Origin: Gallionellales bacterium RIFCSPLOWO2_02_FULL_59_110 | Lineage (GTDB): Bacteria; Pseudomonadota; Gammaproteobacteria; Burkholderiales; Gallionellaceae | Reading direction: 5' to 3' | Assembly: GCA_001801215.1 (NCBI GenBank) | Contig: MGXA01000107.1 | Span: 1-41,162, forward strand | DNA: 41,162 nucleotides | Shown: positions 40,912 through 41,162 of the stretch, one piece after another | How positions within the stretch are numbered: position 1 is the first letter of the stretch | How the letters are laid out: each line of letters starts with the position of its first letter | The notes under the pieces: generated by a model | Databases searched by the model: none | The model's input: only the letters and a program-made list of their open reading frames with translations | What the model was told of the DNA's origin: nothing | Program-made: the position numbers and the translations under genes

Positions 40912-41162
40912 TCAGTTTTCCACAACCCATTCGCCGCCGTGTCGTTTAATTTCTTCATGCATGGCATCTGGCGCAAGATCGAGTTCGCCCGGCCAGGTTA
41001 CAGCGCCGCCCACGACAGTGACTTGTCTGAATTGTGCCGGGTCAATCAAATGTGAAAACACACCACGGAAAAATCCGGGGAGAAATCGAACCACGCCTTC
41101 GAGGCCGTCCACGAAGCGCACCCAAACGGCGTAGTCGTCAATCACTCGAACTTCATTTACTC
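40912..41162 (-). CDS. DUF2442 family protein, N-terminus beyond the window
   Basis: The frame is open to the right edge and reads VNEVRVIDDYAVWVRFVDG, then FSHLIDPAQFRQVTVVGG, AVTWPGELDLAPDAMHEEI. This is DUF2442 and aligns with the downstream gene, for example ITLQFSDGSEGHF with VWVRFVDGLEGVV. A GTG at 41145 is possible but would cut the first strand, so the true start is probably past the window. Stop TGA at 40914-40912, just before the next gene's start. Confidence 0.65.
   Translation of the reverse strand, partial: VNEVRVIDDYAVWVRFVDGLEGVVRFLPGFFRGVFSHLIDPAQFRQVTVVGGAVTWPGELDLAPDAMHEEIKRHGGEWVVEN

Noticed and set aside
1-41162. CRISPR array
   Set aside because: I found no regularly spaced direct repeats with unique spacers; the repeats present are dispersed palindromes.

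Overview
The window looks like a chromosomal segment of a GC-rich betaproteobacterium. Evidence is the rpsP-rimM-trmD-rplS operon, ffh next to a CcsA/YpjD-type gene, an rpe-gph-trpE string, and an argH/algZ/algR neighbourhood. The density of c-type cytochromes plus rpe, gph and a CbbY-like phosphatase would fit a chemolithoautotroph of the Nitrosomonadales/Gallionellaceae kind; that placement is inference, since no rRNA is present.

Layout. 1-3016: right end of an integrative element (partial gene, small HTH protein, unknown gene, tyrosine integrase) ending in a 46-nt copy of a tRNA-Thr 3' end. 3052-10229: core genes cca, slt (minus), grxD (plus), argH (minus), and the LytS/LytTR pair algZ-algR (plus). 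10238-19333: a redox region with two side-by-side versions of one cytochrome system. Module A is a SHP-type cytochrome c (DUF1924), a diheme cytochrome c (DHC), a PepSY protein and a flavo-haem transmembrane reductase; divergent to it are a second PepSY protein and a PhoP/PhoQ-like two-component pair. Module B is SHP, DHC, a b561-type membrane cytochrome and a QseB/QseC-like pair. Each module has its own 11-bp-period direct-repeat operator candidate: CGTTCA-type for A, and CATAAG-N5-CTTAAG (PmrA/QseB box-like) for B.

19476-26077: a COG2509-type FAD dehydrogenase, then an AT-richer insert (trypsin-like peptidase, intact TumA-like antitoxin with a truncated TumE toxin) bordered by CGGATGAGCGTAGCG-type palindromic repeats, followed by rpe-lipoprotein-gph-trpE (minus). 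26357-28070: a Crp/Fnr regulator, a cytochrome c'-like protein and an HU protein. 28071-30292: a decayed second element against tRNA-Ala(CGC), with a recombinase fragment, the 3' tail of an integrase homologous to the one at 1398-2801, a DUF4258/XRE toxin-antitoxin-like pair, and a hairpin-rich stretch before a small ORF.

30293-38025: tRNA-Ala, CbbY-like phosphatase, ffh, a CcsA/YpjD-type membrane protein, a degenerate class III cyclase protein paired with an OmpA-type lipoprotein, and the rpsP-rimM-trmD-rplS operon. 38046-41162: ogt-type methyltransferase, a CACAGAG repeat, xerD, an unrecognised AT-richer gene with an RxxxxH motif, and two DUF2442 genes, the last cut by the window edge.

The most interesting part is 12290-19333. 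SHP, DHC and cytochrome b561 clusters with QseBC-like regulators are known, but here a variant that appears to draw electrons from cytosolic NAD(P)H through a flavo-haem reductase sits beside the b561 form, each with separate regulators and operators.
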